Of a stretch of DNA of 64,000 bases, positions 37,806-44,754 are shown one piece after another. The stretch covers positions 20,130,531 through 20,194,530 of the forward strand of contig CM119268.1 in assembly GCA_051294375.1 (NCBI GenBank), written 5' to 3'. Every line of letters begins with the position of its first letter. Within the stretch, counting starts at the first letter, position 1. The notes beneath the pieces were generated by a model. The model searched no databases and was not told the DNA's origin. It worked only from the letters and a program-made list of their open reading frames with translations. Position numbers and translations under genes: made by a program. Source of the DNA: Paraspadella gotoi (taxonomy: Eukaryota; Chaetognatha).

Positions 37806-40800
37806 TCTCTCTCTCCCTCTCTCTTTTTTTTTTACAAAAAAAAATTTATTCACTTTTTTTTCGCTTTTCTTGTATGTATGAATCAGTGAATCAGTTTAAA
37901 AGTGTTCCTAACTATAAATCTGCAAATCTACAAATGGCTTCCATGTAAGTTTCTGATTGATTGACTGACCGATGACAACAACAAGGAAGAAAACGATTAA
38001 AACGACGGCATAGATGGCGACGAAGACAACAACGAAAATGACGACGAAGACGACAAAAACGACGTCGTAGACGTCGACGAAAATGACGACAAAGATGACA
38101 ACGAAAATGACGACGAAAACGACGACGAAGAGGAAGACAAAACTGACGACGAAGAAGACAACAAAGAAGACGACAAAAACGACGACGAAATTGTCGACAA
38201 TGAAGACGATGAAGAAGACGACAAAAATTATGAAGAAAATGACAATGATGTCGAAGACGATGATGAAAATGAAAATGACGACGAAGAAGACGAAGAGGAC
38301 GACGAAGAAGACAACAAAGAAGGCAACAAAAATGGGTGCTGTCCAGCTTTTCTCTCTCTCTCTCTTTATGATCTCTTGCGTGATCGTTCGTTTTTTGAAA
38401 AATTCTTATTATTTTTTTTCTTCTAAAAACTTATCGCCATTTAATCCGCGCTTTTTATCTTAATACAAAATCCCAAAATACAATAACTTACTTCACCTAG
38501 ATTTCTCTTAAGTAGCCATTACAATAATAACCAGTGGCTGCGCCAATACATGTAAATCGCTTTCAAGGGCTTAAACTGAACTGTTAATGCGGCAATAATA
38601 ATATTTTTTAAAATTTGCATCATTTTTTTTATTTTTTTATTTTTTTAACTTGTATTATTTTTTAGTTTGCATAATTTTTTTCAGCTTGCATAATTTTTTT
38701 AACTTGCATAATTTTTTTAACTTGTATAATTTTTTTAACTCGCATAATTTTTTCAACTTGCATAATTTTTTCAACTTGCATAATTTTTTTAACTTGTATA
38801 ATTTTTTCAACTTGTATAATTTTTTCAACTTGATTAATTTTTTCAACTTGCATAATTTTTTCAACTTGCATAATTTTTTTAGCTTGCATAATTTTTTTAA
38901 CTTGCATAATTTTTTTAACTTGCATAATTTTTTTCAACTTGTATAATTTTTTCAACTTACATAATTTTTTTAACTTGCATAATTTTTTCAACTTGCATAA
39001 TTTTTTCAATTTGCATAATTTTTTTAACTTGCATAAGTTTTTAAACTTGCAGCATTTTTTTAATTTTTAACTATCTAGTTATCAAGTTTCATTAGTGAGG
39101 CAGTGAAGAAATTGAAATGTGTATCCATTTCATTTGTTTTATATCGATTCAAATATTTTTTGTTTGAATTTTCATTTAATTATGATTTACTGCAATATTC
39201 AAATTAGATTATAGTACTTTTTAATTAATTTTCTTTGATATTAAGGTCTGGCGAGATCACTATACTTTTAAGATTTTTTTATGTTTCCGTTGCCATCAAA
39301 ACGCGTTATTAGGTCATGTTCCTTGACATTGTTTACTCGTTGCCCTGCAACGGCCACAAAATTTTCTCAAAAAAATCCACGAAAATCTCAGATGTAAATT
39401 TGGGATTTTGTATTGAAAAAAAAGCGCTGAATAAATGGCGATAATAAAAGTTTTTAGAAGGAAAAAAATAATCAGAATTTTTCAAAAAACGAACGATCAC
39501 GCATGAGATCGTACAGAGAGAGAGAGAGACAGAGAGAGACACAGAGAGAGATAGAGAGATGTACAGTCACTGCAGAGCCTGAACTCGTTTTTTCAGAAAG
39601 AATTTTTTTGGGGATTTTGTATTGAAAAAAAAGCGCGGAATAAATGGCGATAATAAAAGTTTTTAGAAAGAAAAAACTAATCAGAATTTTTCAAAAAACG
39701 AACGATCACGCATGAGATCGTACAGAAAGAGAGAGAGATATGGGGTGAACTTAGGTAATATTTTGCCTGATTAACTGAGCAAAGTGTTACTGAAATTGCC
39801 TAGGTAAAGAAATGATTTTTCTTAATAAATATAGGCAATTTCTGAATCAAAATATTTTGCTTATATTTATTTTTAAAGATAAAAAACAATATATTTTCTT
39901 TTATTGTTATAATTTCGTTATCAACTATATTTTCAATTTGTTATTACTATATTTTAAGCCCAAAAAATACTTTTCGCAGATGGCATGAAATATGAGTATC
40001 AGCATTAAGTTGTAAACTACTTGGCTACTACCAGACCCAGAACCAATAAAATTATTAAAGAAGATTAATTCATTGATAAATAAAAAATTAACAGATAATA
40101 AAGAAATTAGTAATAACAATAAGGATGCATACATTTAAAAAGATTTGCAATGTAACGTATTCAGTTGTATCCTGATATGATTGGAGATTAAAACCTTGAT
40201 CAAAGATGATATAAAAATGAACACAAGACTCAAGTCGCCCAAAAATGTTTTTGTATCTTATTTAGAATGTCAAAGCTCATTAGAATTCTTTGCAGAATAT
40301 TGATATGGATTACTCAATAGTCAATACCTCCCTAGCTGTTTATATTAAAAAATTCGAGCTCGATATGGAAAGTAAATATCCTATGGATATGATTTTCAAA
40401 TAAAAAAAAATCTAAAAAAATTCTCCTTCTATTTTTTTCATCATCAACAAAGATTTTAACTCAAAGTAAAAAATAACATTCTTGAACATACTGAAAAATG
40501 TTTATTTTAATTAAAAACAACTATATAATAGACTCCAACCCCATTCACCAAACACCAAAATATAGTTTTAGCTATTACTTTTTTTTATAAAATTATTTTA
40601 TGTTTCATTAAAAATATTTGGCCTAAAACTAATTGAATTTCAATGTTGAGCAAATTAAAGTTTTATATTTGATAAAGATTTTGTTTAAAAATTAATACCG
40701 AAAATATCCTATTTTGTTACTTTTTATTTATTATATGAAAATTTGCAAAATTACTTATTTCAATATCTTATATTTTTATATTTTATGAATGTTTTACTAT

Positions 40801-40934
40801 TTAAACTTAGAGAAAAACAAAGTTTATTTGTTTATTTATAACGATTTTTATTTTTACATAGGGACATGATTCGGCTTTATGTATAAGCCTTCAACAGCGT
40901 TTGAATAATCAGACAAATTTTTCTCTTAACATTG

Positions 40935-40982
<48 letters not shown>

Positions 40983-43481
40983 TGAGAGAGAGAGAAAGAG
41001 AGAGAGAGAGAGAAGAAAGAGAGAGAGATAAACGTTCCAACAAAGGTTGAGAAAAAGACAGTGGTCAGATTGAGGACAGGTGAGGTAATGCTTTACTATT
41101 TAAACTATATTATTTAATTATATATATTATTATTTTAAAAATATTATTTGCTTATTATATCTAATAACTCATTTTGGAGGAGGAGGTCTGTGTTGTCTTC
41201 TGGAAATCGAAATACAACACTAGGTTAGACTACAATAGAATACAATTACTACAATATTTAATATTTAATACAATATTTAATATTTAATACAATATTTAAT
41301 ATCATTTGGCTTCAAATTATTAAAGATAACCTTTCCCTTTTAAATCTTAGCAAATTAGATCATAAGTTTATCAGTTATGTCTTAAAGTTTTAAAGATCTT
41401 TTCCTCAATTAAAAATTGCCTACTTTTATTCAGTTAACTACTAGGTAAACCAAAAAATTGTCTATTACCTATTTAAGAAAAAATCTTTGCCTAAGTTCAC
41501 CCCTTAGAGAGAGACAGAGAGAGACAGAGAGAGACAGAAAGAAACAGAGAGAGACAAAGCTGGACAGTTGCTGGAAGGCCGCGTACAGTCACTGCAGAGC
41601 CTGAACTCGTTTTTTCAGAAAGAAAAAAAAATATATATGTATAATTTAAAGAAATAAAATAAAGACTAAAATATGTTACAATTGGAAATTTTTCCCATTT
41701 TTTTCAATCATAGGTTGTAAAAGATTTTATTTTGTATTAAAATTAAGATATAGCTTCTCATTAAAAAGGTCTTTTGATTTCCCATGTTTATTATAGATTT
41801 AAAAATTTTTTTTTGAATTTCATCTTCAATATTATATACTGCAATATGTAAATTAGATTAAAGCATTTCAATATACTAATTTGGATATTATAATGAGTAC
41901 TATAATCTCATTTGCATATTGCAGTAAATCATAAAGAGGTGGAAATTCAAACAAAAAATACTTAAATCCAAATGTAATAAGAAAATATTAAAGCTATTTC
42001 AAGATGAGAAGCCATATCTAAATTTTTAACTTACTATGAACGCACACTTTTGTAAAACTTCATCATCATTCATAATAATTTTTATTTAAAAAAAAAGGTA
42101 AGTCCCAGCCTAAACTATAAAAGCGCAGTAGTTTTTATATAAAAACAGAGTGACGCCGACGACGACGACGACGACGACGTCACAAAAAAGAAATCCTAAA
42201 ACATTATAGATAATAAATGTCTGACTGAATTCTCTGTCTCTCTCTCTCTCCCCGTCCCCCTACCTCTCAGCCCGATTGGCCAACGCGCTTCCGCCCACAG
42301 TTCGATCGTGTTTCGAGTTGATGTCAGCAACTTTAGGTTTGTAAATCGGACCGGGTCCTTCCAACTTGTCGCCTGACGACCCGATGGCGACTGCGGAAGA
42401 GGAAGAGGGGAAAGGGCAGGAGGATTTTTGTATTGTTTATATTGTTTTATGTCACATTACATCAGCTTAAACACAAAAAACAGTTATTGTTGTACGATTT
42501 GGGTACTTCTTCATGAATCGTTCTAACTTAATTACTTTCTTGCTTAAATTGTAAAACTTCTTTCTTATCTTGTCTCTCTCTCTCTCTTTCCCGTTTTTAT
42601 CGAGCCTACCGGCGAAGCTGGTTCAGGCTCGATATTGATTCGGGTGAGCTTCTTTGTGACGTCGTCGTCGTCGTCGTCGTCGTCGTCGGCGTCACGCATT
42701 TTTATATAAAAACTACTACGCTTTTATAGTTTTGGCTGGGACTTACCGTTTCTTTTTTTAAATAAAAATTATTATAAATTACAATGAAGTTTTATACAAG
42801 TGTGCGATCATAGTAAGTTAAAAATTTAGATATGACTTCTCATCTTGAAATAGCTCTGAAATTTTTATATTACATTTGGATTCAAGTATATTTTGTTTGA
42901 ATTTCCACTTCATTATGTAGTATATAATATTGAAGATGAAATTCAATTTTTTTTTTTAAATCTATAATAAAAATGGGAAATCAAAGGACCTTTTTAATGA
43001 GAAGCTATATCTTAATTTTAATACAAATAAAAATAAAATCTTTTACAAGCTATGATTGGAAAAAATTATAAAAGTTTCCAATTGTAAACAATTGTAACAT
43101 TTTTTTTCCTTTCTTAAATTATATATAAATTTTTCTTCTTATTTTTGTCAGTTGCTGCCTTTTCTGAACCATTTAAAAACGAGTTCAGGCTCTGCAGTGA
43201 CTGTTCAGCTGCCTTCCAGCGGCTGTCTAGCTATCTCTCTCTCTCTCTTTCTCTCTCTGTCTCTGTCTGTCTTTCTTTTTCTCTTTCTGTCTCTCTCTGT
43301 CTCTCTCGGTCTCTCTCTCTCTCTGTACGATCTCTTGCGTGATCGTTTTTTTTTAAATTTTGATTATTTTTTTCCTTTTAAAAACTTTTATTATCGCCTC
43401 GATTTTTTCTCAATGCAAAATCCCAAATTTACATCCGAGATTTCTGTGGATTTATTCACTTTCTTTCTCTCTCTCTTTCAA

Positions 43482-43519
<38 letters not shown>

Positions 43520-44450
43520 ACTCATACACGCATTTGCTTGTTTTATTTATGATGAATGATTCATTGCGTCAATGAATGACTATCATCGCATCAATGAATG
43601 ACTATCATCGTATCAATGAATGATTATCATCACATCAATGAATGACTATCATCGCATCAACCATTTGGTTATTATCACATCAATCATTTGGTAATCATAA
43701 AATCGATCGTTTGGTTATCATCGCATCAATTATTGGTTATCATCGCATCAATATTTGGTTATCATCGCATCAATCATTTGGTTATCATCGCATCAATATT
43801 TGGTTATCATCGCATCAGTCATTTGGTTATCATCCCATCAATGCTTTGGTTATCATCGCACCAATATTTGGTTATCATTGAAGGGAGGCTCGATCCTATT
43901 CTTTTAAGATTTTTCTCCTACTTTTTTATGATATTCGCCTGCTCATAATTTTTAACTCCTTAACTTCTAAACTTCTTAATGCATCAATGGAATATCATTG
44001 ACGGAATTTCCTAATCTATCATTTTTATCAAACGATGAAATTATCAACGAAATAAAGAACCAAACAATCTCTAGTGATATTACGAAAGCGATGTTAGCAC
44101 ATTAATAATTAATACTAGTTCACCGCTGTGATTGAACGGAGTCAGTCTTTGGCCGACATAAGCCCGATTGTCCGCGAGTACGTCGAGATTGTAGCGGCCA
44201 GGTCCGACAGCTCTGGGCGTGCAGTTTAAGCCGAATTGGATCTGGAAAAAGAATCGGTTCTTACGAGATTCGAATGAAACGAGTTTTTTTCAATGTTTTA
44301 CAATGTAATATCAAAATATGGAATTATTTTAAGATTCGCTAATAGTCTGAGGAAACGGTTCTTGCTGCCCCGTCACTTCTGTCAGGTAAAACTAATTCTG
44401 TTTTGAACAAACAAACTTACGTTTCTCGCTTGGCGATCGTAGACCGACAT
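11668..44450 (-). CDS. STPG2: Sperm-tail PG-rich repeat protein, STPG2-like; eight exons over 33 kb, 3' end not found
   Basis: Eight - strand exons are proposed: 44450-44421, 44241-44124, 42390-42264, 36217-36141, 31021-30925, 30435-30298, 18109-17889, 11784-11668. Each has an AG acceptor and GT donor, and all seven junction phases agree (0,1,2,1,2,2,1). The joined peptide (about 308 codons) starts MSVYDRQARN and contains PG-rich repeats (VGPGRYNLD, EGPGPIYKP, VPGPGTYD, AGPDAYNL, NPGP), plus REVPTIP...SFGY. That order and the MxYDR start resemble STPG2. STPGR proteins are associated with axonemal or sperm-tail microtubules in other animals. The introns hold most of the transposons listed here. 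Exons 5 and 7 lack a clear PG repeat and rest mainly on phase and splice sites. Exon 8 ends in phase 1, so at least one more exon should exist, perhaps outside the window. Confidence 0.78.
11900..12210 (-). other. GC-balanced open region, unrecognised
   Basis: Two overlapping - strand frames are open; one contains FDAANELLQDAAPSRDLVWH and WTTPTGEGQYVLGHAWFDWV, the other MIEAGQPRPGKDNMYSDTPG. The + strand is open here too. It lies just upstream of STPG2-like exon 8 on the same strand. I could not connect either frame to that gene by splice phase or assign a family. Confidence 0.2.
13253..14222. mobile_element. 970-bp element with long terminal inverted repeats
   Basis: About 58 bp at the left (AGTAAAAACTATGTAAACCG ... 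GACTCGCCGTTCAACAAAAA) return inverted at the right (TTTTTGTTGAACGGCGAGTC ... CGGTTTGCGTAGTTTTTACT) with a handful of mismatches. The interior holds a GC-balanced - strand frame (13523-13744, with VDGKIAVEVANKVTGEFGAF) of unknown nature and no recognisable transposase. A single related end lies at 33297-33340. Confidence 0.6.
14866..14875. other. Assembly gap (10 N)
   Basis: Ten N characters; the true gap size is unknown. It lies between the 13.2-14.2 kb inverted-repeat element and the 15 kb foldback unit. Confidence 0.99.
14995..15178. mobile_element. Foldback pair of hammerhead-type units
   Basis: A nearly perfect palindrome of about 80 bp per arm: GGATTCAACAACGATTTATT on the left returns as its complement on the right, and so does GGACATGTTTCGGCTC. 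The single CTGATGA core at the centre (15082-15088) runs into GAAAC, ATGTC and CGTTATT. Such a head-to-head dimer could arise during reverse transcription or replication of a stem-forming template. Confidence 0.6.
15082..15115 (+). ncRNA. Hammerhead-ribozyme-like motif in a palindrome
   Basis: CTGATGA, extra A, stem II GGCTT/GAGCC, GAAA, CATGTC are present. AGCG before and CGTT after the core can pair as stem I. Because the whole region is a palindrome, a long competing hairpin would form in RNA. Confidence 0.5.
15590..17656 (+). pseudogene. Decayed Ty3-type LTR retrotransposon pol (RT tail, RNase H, integrase)
   Basis: Domain order RT to RNase H to integrase indicates a Ty3-like element. 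The RT connection region reads LRAMLASLNYYRCFTHRFSY then AQPIHALTLLDKKDF. RNase H shows YADASTSAMGG, ILETLAF and VTDS. Next come DNPANFLTR and a zinc-binding-type integrase N-terminus (FHEPFGHPGRDR, CLRNCDNCAK), then the start of the catalytic core (WESLSIDVMHLP, LVASDNASAYTWAIPLW). It is broken by a small duplication shifting frame near 15740, a stop at 16108-16110, a frame change near 16558, and loss of everything after the first catalytic Asp region at 17656. No LTRs were seen. GC content is well above the flanks. It lies within an STPG2-like intron. Confidence 0.85.
17657..17727. repeat. 71-bp palindrome with G8/C9 ends at the break of the Ty3 remnant
   Basis: The sequence starts GTGGGGGGGGTTTCGATAAG and ends ATTCGAAACCCCCCCCCAC, so about 26 bp at each end are inverted copies around a loop of about 20 bases. 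It begins exactly where integrase homology stops. It could be the terminus of an insertion or the scar of an inverted rearrangement. Confidence 0.55.
17889..18109 (-). CDS. STPG2: Probable STPG2-like exon 7
   Basis: A GC- and CpG-rich open block has acceptor CTGTTTTAG and donor GCCG/GTGAGC. It reads RCLPLTRLQRLGPRAQGRRN..., then VDSLRAALGGERNRLEAWKY, FEGRPQRVFKEMQDSPRR and EMEISAG. Phase 2 in and 1 out fits exons 6 and 8, giving EISAGPDAYNL across the next junction. The frame is also open upstream to an ATG at 18156, so it could instead be the first exon of a separate gene with a CpG-rich 5' region (18160-18330). Confidence 0.55.
18424..18655 (+). repeat. Minisatellite V, copy 2, preceded by a CT tract
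   Basis: A (CT)n run at 18340-18395 and CATTCATACACGCATTTGTT precede the array. The unit series is the same as at 9.9 kb. TTATTATTATC and TAGCGTCTC repeats follow to about 18980. Confidence 0.8.
19355..19894 (+). other. Two small unrecognised open frames
   Basis: The frames 19355-19615 (contains VRQAGIEIKKIISLFDKEYN) and 19670-19894 (Ser/Lys-rich, MDFSPENSRKTGGKSFSDNQ) have better base balance than their surroundings. They lie 5' of the 2 kb duplicated segment and 2.3 kb upstream of the candidate gene at 22.2 kb, of which they could be upstream exons. No domain recognised. Confidence 0.2.
20003..21977 (+). repeat. 2-kb dispersed duplication Q, copy 1
   Basis: Starts GATGAAGCAATATAGCTCGA and ends AACGTTACGCCATTTTTCATT. 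A second copy at 45991-47996 matches over the whole length with scattered substitutions and small indels. No frame over about 85 codons survives in either copy. There are no obvious terminal repeats. A hairpin AGCCTCTAGC...CTAGAGGCT lies near 20430. Confidence 0.75.
22160..23107 (+). CDS. Candidate multi-exon gene, possibly transposase-derived
   Basis: Three coding-like blocks are present: about 22160-22205 (GSPEGEFVGVFYPNK), about 22416-22667 (MASLDELSDLTPIDVCEQIM to EKQRQRE, then one stop before KEKLRER and a GT donor), and about 22797-23107 (MGGEASQQESDDRNDATYL, then VQKDLRWIRDLIPVADRI, FSLENASLSRETIRTVRLEE, ending at the donor ATG/GTGAGA). The last block, with a helical segment leading to a SRxTIRxxR motif, resembles from memory the N-terminal region of transposase-like proteins found in several invertebrates. 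That is an inference. The in-frame TAG at about 22646 and the lack of later exons suggest decay. It lies inside an STPG2-like intron, opposite strand. Confidence 0.4.
23581..24276 (+). mobile_element. Inverted-repeat element N, complete copy
   Basis: Starts ACAAGTTTAAGCAAACAATG and TTGGATCTGG (GTCGGATCTGC in other copies) and ends AAGCAGATCCGACTAAAAAT, so the ends share GTCGGATCTGC in inverted orientation. The body has ATTAATTA-rich DNA, two related 150 bp modules (ATCCAATCACGAGTAATTGG), a GGAC microsatellite and a palindromic TCTGCTGATAAGCAGA near the end. It encodes no transposase. Confidence 0.65.
25385..25655. repeat. GC-rich block, probably a short interspersed element
   Basis: An abrupt GC-rich island in AT-rich DNA, with a short hairpin GGCGGTATATTCACACCGCC at its left end and TGTTGCCATAATATT at the right. 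No tRNA-type promoter boxes, no coding frame longer than 62 codons, and no second copy seen in the window. Confidence 0.35.
26804..27359 (+). repeat. 39-bp tandem minisatellite, about 14 units
   Basis: The unit runs ATTATGGGTCAGACCTGCCC then AATCGTAGAATCTCATAAC. Because 39 is divisible by three, frames stay open on both strands (+ GQTCPIVESHNIM, - GLTHNVMRFYDWA), interrupted only where a G is lost at 27070 and 27147. Degenerate units precede it (26330-26460) and an isolated one occurs at 29870-29920. Confidence 0.9.
28213..29745 (+). mobile_element. Inverted-repeat element N, expanded copy
   Basis: The same ends as the 23.6 kb copy, but twice the length. It contains repeat Z (28300-28480), a CT microsatellite (28560-28645), four units of the 18-bp CAACTTGCATAATTTTTT minisatellite and extra 150 bp modules, so it grew by insertion and duplication. 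Confidence 0.6.
30050..30290 (+). repeat. GATA-type tetranucleotide microsatellite
   Basis: Repeated ATAGATAGATAGAT with TATACAGATAGA variants, directly 3' of STPG2-like exon 6 in its intron. Confidence 0.9.
30298..30435 (-). CDS. STPG2: STPG2-like exon 6 (VPTIP...SFGY segment)
   Basis: The acceptor TTCCGTTCTTCAG is followed by ETVWKLAAQREVPTIPDRER, then SFGYSITRDGKLCVNPAPDSYVRMV, with donor CAG/GTATTG. The pattern VPxIP, then xxxYGY and an acidic/Gly turn, recurs in STPG2 proteins. Phase is 2 in and 2 out. A GATA-type microsatellite follows directly in the downstream intron. Confidence 0.72.
30925..31021 (-). CDS. STPG2: Possible STPG2-like exon 5
   Basis: A good acceptor (TTTTCCTCTGCGCAG) opens a frame reading AVTMDPPTKPPPDPTLVKVF and NTDPNREQRPKR. 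Using the weak donor AAGCG/GTCGGG, entry and exit phases bridge exons 4 and 6 exactly. It has no PG repeat. The open frame continues beyond the donor into a GA-rich tract, so the 3' boundary is uncertain. Confidence 0.45.
31040..31245 (-). mobile_element. Hammerhead-bearing Penelope-like unit
   Basis: This has the same module order as the units at 40.8, 48.2 and 51.6 kb: hammerhead, GA microsatellite, TTTCCAACAAAGAATTGAGA, GGACAGTG, GACAGGTGA. It lies next to the proposed STPG2-like exon 5. Confidence 0.55.
31078..31115 (-). ncRNA. Hammerhead-ribozyme-like motif, intact, - strand
   Basis: CTGATGA plus A, stem II GACTC/GAGTC closed by a loop, GAAAC, ACATGT and GTC are all present, with ACG/CGT at the base of stem I. 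It is embedded in a unit (31040-31245) that continues into a GA tract and TTTCCAACAAAGAATTGAG. Confidence 0.58.
31345..31505 (+). repeat. Duplicated segment (pair with 35945-36085)
   Basis: The two segments share AGACTGTGAGAGAGTCTTGA-type, GATTGAAAGCTTG and GGCTTAAACCACCAAAGCCT blocks. The 31 kb copy keeps a frame (31293-31502) reading RDCERVLIESLQGPAM and GGLKPPKPVQSQGQDS, which the 36 kb copy breaks with stops. It may be part of an old element or processed transcript. Confidence 0.4.
32543..32918 (+). other. Acidic Gly/Val/Asp-rich open frame
   Basis: An open frame reads EVGAADSEVGAAEDGVGMAD and ends SSITPKSEIIFLQVD. The first two thirds are a degenerate GNN repeat; the last 40 residues are less biased. 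A parallel frame is Lys/Met-rich. Coding status is unclear. Confidence 0.25.
32962..33292 (-). repeat. Repeat R, complete copy with the empty TRIM site
   Basis: Inverted copy. On the - strand it reads CTAAAGGTAGGTTCTAACTA with no insertion, giving the pre-integration sequence for the 9 kb TRIM. Confidence 0.65.
33375..34406 (+). mobile_element. Small LTR retroelement with a decayed gag-like interior
   Basis: Direct repeats 33375-33547 and 34169-34406 start TGT(A/G)GACGACACCACACCGA and end TTTCTTCA; the left copy is internally deleted. The interior begins TTGGTGAGTCCTTCTC (as in the TRIM) and ends with GCTGGGGGGATG, a polypurine tract. CTAT flanks both ends (33371-33374, 34407-34410). The interior encodes an Asp/Ser/Pro repeat frame (SPDSSPDSSPDP) and, near the 3' end, LFYRHNSGFYGLKR, possibly the eroded end of a nucleocapsid. 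No pol is present. Confidence 0.75.
34880..35235 (+). repeat. 18-bp minisatellite, TTGACCAAATTATGCCAG type
   Basis: About 19 diverged units, such as GTTGACCAAATTATGCCA and GTTGATTAAATTATGCAA. It is related in period and in the ATTATGCAAGTTGA segment to the arrays at 36.4 and 38.6 kb. Confidence 0.85.
36141..36217 (-). CDS. STPG2: STPG2-like exon 4, PG repeat
   Basis: The acceptor CCCCCTTCAG is followed by RFVYKANDVPGPGTYDIM and RKTRWMEK, with donor AAAG/GTTTGT. Joined to exon 3 it reads NRAERFVYKANDVPGPGTYD, close to the EERFKKF...DVPGPGTYN segment I recall from vertebrate STPG2. It sits at the edge of element X DNA, in one of the few GC-balanced stretches of that region. Confidence 0.8.
36240..37755 (+). 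repeat. Element X with an internal minisatellite
   Basis: Includes the ATTTGCAT arm (36296), the 18-bp array, the GTCGTCGTCGTC block, TTTATAGTTTTGGCTGGGA, the complete palindromic core (37265-37365) and the AGGCGCTGCCTTTTTTGAAT end. Confidence 0.6.
36420..36970 (+). repeat. 18-bp minisatellite, ATTATGCAAGTTGAAAAA type
   Basis: About 30 units with 17-19 bp variants. Higher-order repetition is visible (a unit with ATATGCTACTTG recurs at 36640 and 36845). The array is embedded within element X, replacing part of it. Confidence 0.9.
37990..38463 (+). repeat. Imperfect GAC/GAA/AAC trinucleotide tract with a long acidic frame
   Basis: From 38009 a frame with no stop runs over 110 codons of almost only Asp, Glu, Asn and Lys (DDEDDKND, ENDDKDDNEND), before entering element X. 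Strict three-base periodicity with codon-like variation is visible, but there is no ATG and no splice evidence, so it is treated as a repeat. Confidence 0.5.
38340..39760 (-). repeat. Element X, inverted copy
   Basis: Carries ATCTCTTGCGTGATCGTTCG at the left, the inverted 18-bp array, the core arm at 39180 and two tandem copies of the AAAGCGC(T/G)GAATAAATGGC module at 39420 and 39630. With the 36.2 kb copy it makes a broad inverted arrangement around 38 kb. Confidence 0.6.
38645..39055 (-). repeat. 18-bp minisatellite, inverted relative to the 36.4 kb array
   Basis: About 23 units reading CATAATTTTTTCAACTTG on the + strand. It is flanked on the right by the same element X segment that precedes the 36.4 kb array, in opposite orientation. 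Confidence 0.9.
40808..41086 (-). mobile_element. 279-bp hammerhead-type unit with 20-bp target-site duplication
   Basis: On the - strand the unit starts ACCTCACCTGTCCTCA, runs through the TTGGAACG and CT tracts, a hammerhead-like core and ends in ATAAACAAATAAAC-type DNA. Flanking copies of AATGTTTTACTATTTAAACT (40788-40807) and AATGCTTTACTATTTAAACT (41087-41106) differ at one base. The host is repeat Z, whose uninterrupted relatives are elsewhere in the window. There is no room for any protein, so mobility was in trans. Confidence 0.7.
40863..40897 (-). ncRNA. Decayed hammerhead-like motif, - strand
   Basis: The motif reads CTGTTGA (expected CTGANGA), stem II GGCTT/AAGCC, then GAATC instead of GAAAC, followed by ATGTC. 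Two core positions are changed, so activity is not expected from this copy. Confidence 0.4.
41500..42180 (-). repeat. Element X, partial copy
   Basis: GA tract, AGCCTGAACTCG module, palindromic core at 41837-41932, and AAGTCCCAGCCTAAACTATA with a GACGACGAC run at the end. It stops about 80 bp from STPG2-like exon 3. Confidence 0.6.
42264..42390 (-). CDS. STPG2: STPG2-like exon 3, PG repeat
   Basis: The acceptor TTCCGCAG and donor GAGAG/GTAGGG bound an open frame reading AIGSSGDKLEGPGPIYKPKV, then ADINSKHDRTVGGSALANRAE. EGPGPIYKP is a PG-rich repeat core. GC content is far above the surrounding repeats. Entry needs phase 1 and exit is phase 2, as exons 2 and 4 require. Confidence 0.8.
42590..43435 (+). 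repeat. Element X, copy lacking half of the core
   Basis: TCGAGCCTACCGGCGAAGCT hairpin, GTCGTC run, TTTTGGCTGGGACTTACC, then a core deleted in the middle, followed by the TGCCTTTTCTGAACCATT module and CT tract. Confidence 0.6.
43548..43885 (+). repeat. Minisatellite V, copy 3
   Basis: The longest array, again preceded by a CT tract and CACTCATACACGCATTTGCT, ending in GAGGCTCGATCCTATTCTTT. It is located inside element X DNA. Confidence 0.8.
44124..44241 (-). CDS. STPG2: STPG2-like exon 2, first PG repeat
   Basis: A polypyrimidine acceptor (TTTTTCCAG) is followed by IQFGLNCTPRAVGPGRYNLD and then VLADNRAYVGQRLTPFNHS. VGPGRYN is a typical sperm-tail PG-rich core. The donor AGCG/GTGAAC gives phase 1 and fits exon 3. 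A second possible donor eight bases downstream (CTA/GTATTA) would break phase with exon 3. Confidence 0.8.
44421..44450 (-). CDS. STPG2: STPG2-like exon 1 (start codon)
   Basis: The ATG at 44450-44448 opens MSVYDRQARN, ten codons, followed by a strong donor (AAC/GTAAGT). The short MxYDR start matches what I recall of vertebrate STPG2. The next exon lies 179 bp away in the same phase (0). Confidence 0.75.
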
Positions 44451-44754
44451 TGTTTAATGTTTATGGTATGTTTTTTTTTAAATTAATTACTAAATTTACA
44501 AATAAACGCCTGATGTTTGGCGTCAGTGAAAAAAAAACCAAGGGCGAATAAAAAGTTTACATTTTTAAATATTTTTGAACCAATCAAAAATACTTTACAA
44601 TGCCATTTTAACAAACTTCTGTAGACCGCATAATCACGTAATTAATACTATCGCTCTCCTGTAGTAGATGGGGGGGCTATTTGGGGCAAGTCCGAATTTC
44701 GACACTGTACTCGGCAAAAAGTTGAAATTTCTATTGCTGAATATTGTTTACTAC

